Below are positions 62,426-64,000 of a stretch of 64,000 nt of DNA, piece by piece (the first letter of the stretch is position 1; each line of letters begins with the position of its first letter). The notes below the pieces were generated by a model, which was given only the letters and a program-made list of their open reading frames with translations, had not been told where the DNA came from and ran no database searches. A program made the translations under genes and the position numbers. The DNA comes from Dendronephthya gigantea (Eukaryota; Cnidaria; Anthozoa; Malacalcyonacea; Nephtheidae), in contig NW_021163013.1 in NCBI RefSeq assembly GCF_004324835.1, forward strand, positions 3,824,001 through 3,888,000. The letters run 5' to 3'.

Positions 62426-63416
62426 TGCCTACATTGATAAATAGGAAAATATCATAAATTCTTATCCTTGATAATGACCACACTGCGATAATATCAAAAC
62501 ATATCAAAACTACGAAGCAGGGATTATCAAAGTTATATATATATCTCAATGATCTCATACACAGTGAATCTGCAGAAATAAAAATTGAAGCCTACTTATT
62601 GCATGCAATAATAAAAATTGTAGTCTTTGATTGAATATGCATTTCAAAAATGTATCTGAAACACTGAAGTAAATCTTTTGAAACATGCAAACAATTACAA
62701 TCACGTCCTATATTAATTTTAACGAATATTGAGTGTCACATAATTCCAAACGTAGCTAAAATAGTAAATTCGTTTTCTCATAATATACTCATTCCAAACT
62801 AGGCTATATTGATTGTAAATATTGAAACAGTATTTTGCGGTAAACATTGTGGAAACCACATCTTGACAATGAGATACGAGATCTACGACATATATCCGAT
62901 GAAATTAAGCTATATAGATCTGACCAAATACTCGACTCACCTTCTGCCTCACCACCTAAGCACTTACAGTTGAACTGCTGAGTCAACCTTTAAATATGAG
63001 TCGATCAAAAATTGGGGATGCCCCGTAGTCAGCATTCACCCACTACCGGCGAAAGATCTCGTCTCTATAGTTGCCATGTTGTTGTATTGTGCGCAACCAC
63101 ATGCAATGGTAACTATATGAGGATTCATGTTTGTATAGATACTGGCTTATAAATTTAGTTGTACAAAGCGGTCAAGGCCACCCTACTGGAAGATTCAATA
63201 TTTCACAATGAAGTTCTTACTCGCGGAGACATTTTAGCAACAGCAAAGTTATGATACAACTCAATATTAAGTTTATAGACTCATGCAAGATGACTATTTT
63301 TGAACAATATATCTTAGAATAGGTAATAGACTACAATCATTGCATATTAGATTGCATCTTGCAGAAACTAGAATTTTATGATGCCACGAATATAATAAAG
63401 CCTACTTTAACAAACA

Positions 63417-63560
63417 GGGGCCTGTTATAGCTATAAAACTTTTAACTATACATTTTAAATAGTTAAATCGTAGTTAACTATAAAATACATTATTCTGATT
63501 GGTCAATTCTGCCACTAACTATAGTGAAAAGTTAACTCCCTTTTTATAACAACCGGCCCA
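63417..63560. mobile_element. Palindromic MITE
   Basis: gggcctgttatagctataaaa at the left is matched by ttttataacaaccggccca at the right, with gttaacta/tagttaac sequences inside. No clear target duplication. Confidence 0.55.
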
Positions 63561-63849
63561 AAGGTGATTTGCCTTGTGTCAATTCATTATTTGAGAATTT
63601 CAAACAACAAAAGTTGAAGCTAATTCAACTCATTGAGCATTTTTTCTGGGATCGTGTGGACAAGGCGTCAAAGCGATAAATCAGATAAAAACGATTTTGA
63701 AGACGCTGGAAAACGACGCTCGTGTGGACGAGGAAAACGACGCTGGAAAACGACATAGCCTTAATGAAATATCACGAGGAAAGTTGCAGGATTGGTGAAA
63801 GATGATTATGAACTATTCTAATTAATCTCATCTAATCTCACCTAAAGTC

Positions 63850-63990
63850 TTTTTCACTCATCGCAAAATCAACTTGCAAGCTCGCTGCGAGTGTTTGCAT
63901 CTAATTAAAATAAACTGTCCACTGTCATTGTTATTGGACGAAATTACTTGCCGAGAATTTGCGAATTAGTTTTTGCGATGAGTGGAAAAC
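63850..63990. mobile_element. Inverted-repeat element
   Basis: ttttcactcatcgcaaaa at the left faces ttttgcgatgagtggaaaac at the right. The short motif gcgatgagtg also occurs near 12990 and 27955. Confidence 0.5.
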
Positions 63991-64000
63991 AGGCTTAAGC

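Larger units (their letters stand above)
62426..64000. other. Upstream region of the carbonic anhydrase gene; no gene seen
   Basis: The carbonic anhydrase promoter must start here, but I recognise no specific element. Two palindromic repeats lie at 63417-63560 and 63850-63990. Confidence 0.5.

Noticed and set aside
1-64000. tRNA, rRNA, CRISPR arrays, bacterial operons
   Set aside because: None seen; the spliced genes and transposon content are eukaryotic.

Overview
The window is AT-rich, intron-rich eukaryotic DNA crowded with short palindromic DNA transposons. The genes are metazoan: an SLF2-like genome-stability factor, a secreted alpha-carbonic anhydrase and a fukutin-like LicD-domain membrane protein. 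An invertebrate, perhaps a cnidarian, fits best, but no sequence here fixes the species.

Layout. (1) 0.04-12.5 kb, plus strand: a 14-exon gene whose phases all agree, encoding an SLF2 (FAM178A, Nse6-type) protein that links SMC5/6 to damaged DNA. Its introns hold several MITEs and a pure 15-bp minisatellite. (2) 12.9-47.0 kb, minus strand: seven head-to-tail copies (G1-G7) of an unrecognised gene family. Each complete copy has a signal-peptide exon, a short basic (mostly KR-rich) exon and a tiny acidic terminal exon. Most of the region is two tandem units (about 12.9-27.4 and 27.5-40.2 kb), each with two full copies plus part or all of a third. Differences between the units reveal transposon insertions, several with target-site duplications or a visible empty site. 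Each copy carries a strongly conserved block of about 110 bp downstream of its stop, most with a conserved inverted repeat beside it. Four copies carry a CRE-like site about 110 bp upstream of the ATG. (3) 46.2-50.1 kb: a Tc1/mariner-like relic, a related MITE and a dispersed repeat. (4) 51.3-54.6 kb: a well-preserved 3.2-kb hAT transposon with exact 8-bp target duplications, apparently inserted in an older inverted-repeat element. (5) 55.3-56.9 kb, plus strand: an intronless fukutin/FKRP-like LicD-domain gene of 537 aa. (6) 58.5-62.4 kb, minus strand: a seven-exon secreted alpha-carbonic anhydrase with one apparent 1-nt frame break in a C run. (7) 62.4-64.0 kb: no gene seen, two palindromic repeats.

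The host genes look functionally unrelated. The distinctive feature is the expanding cluster of small secreted peptides with its conserved non-coding modules. Exon models were read by eye from splice signals, phase and family resemblance; nothing was aligned by computer.
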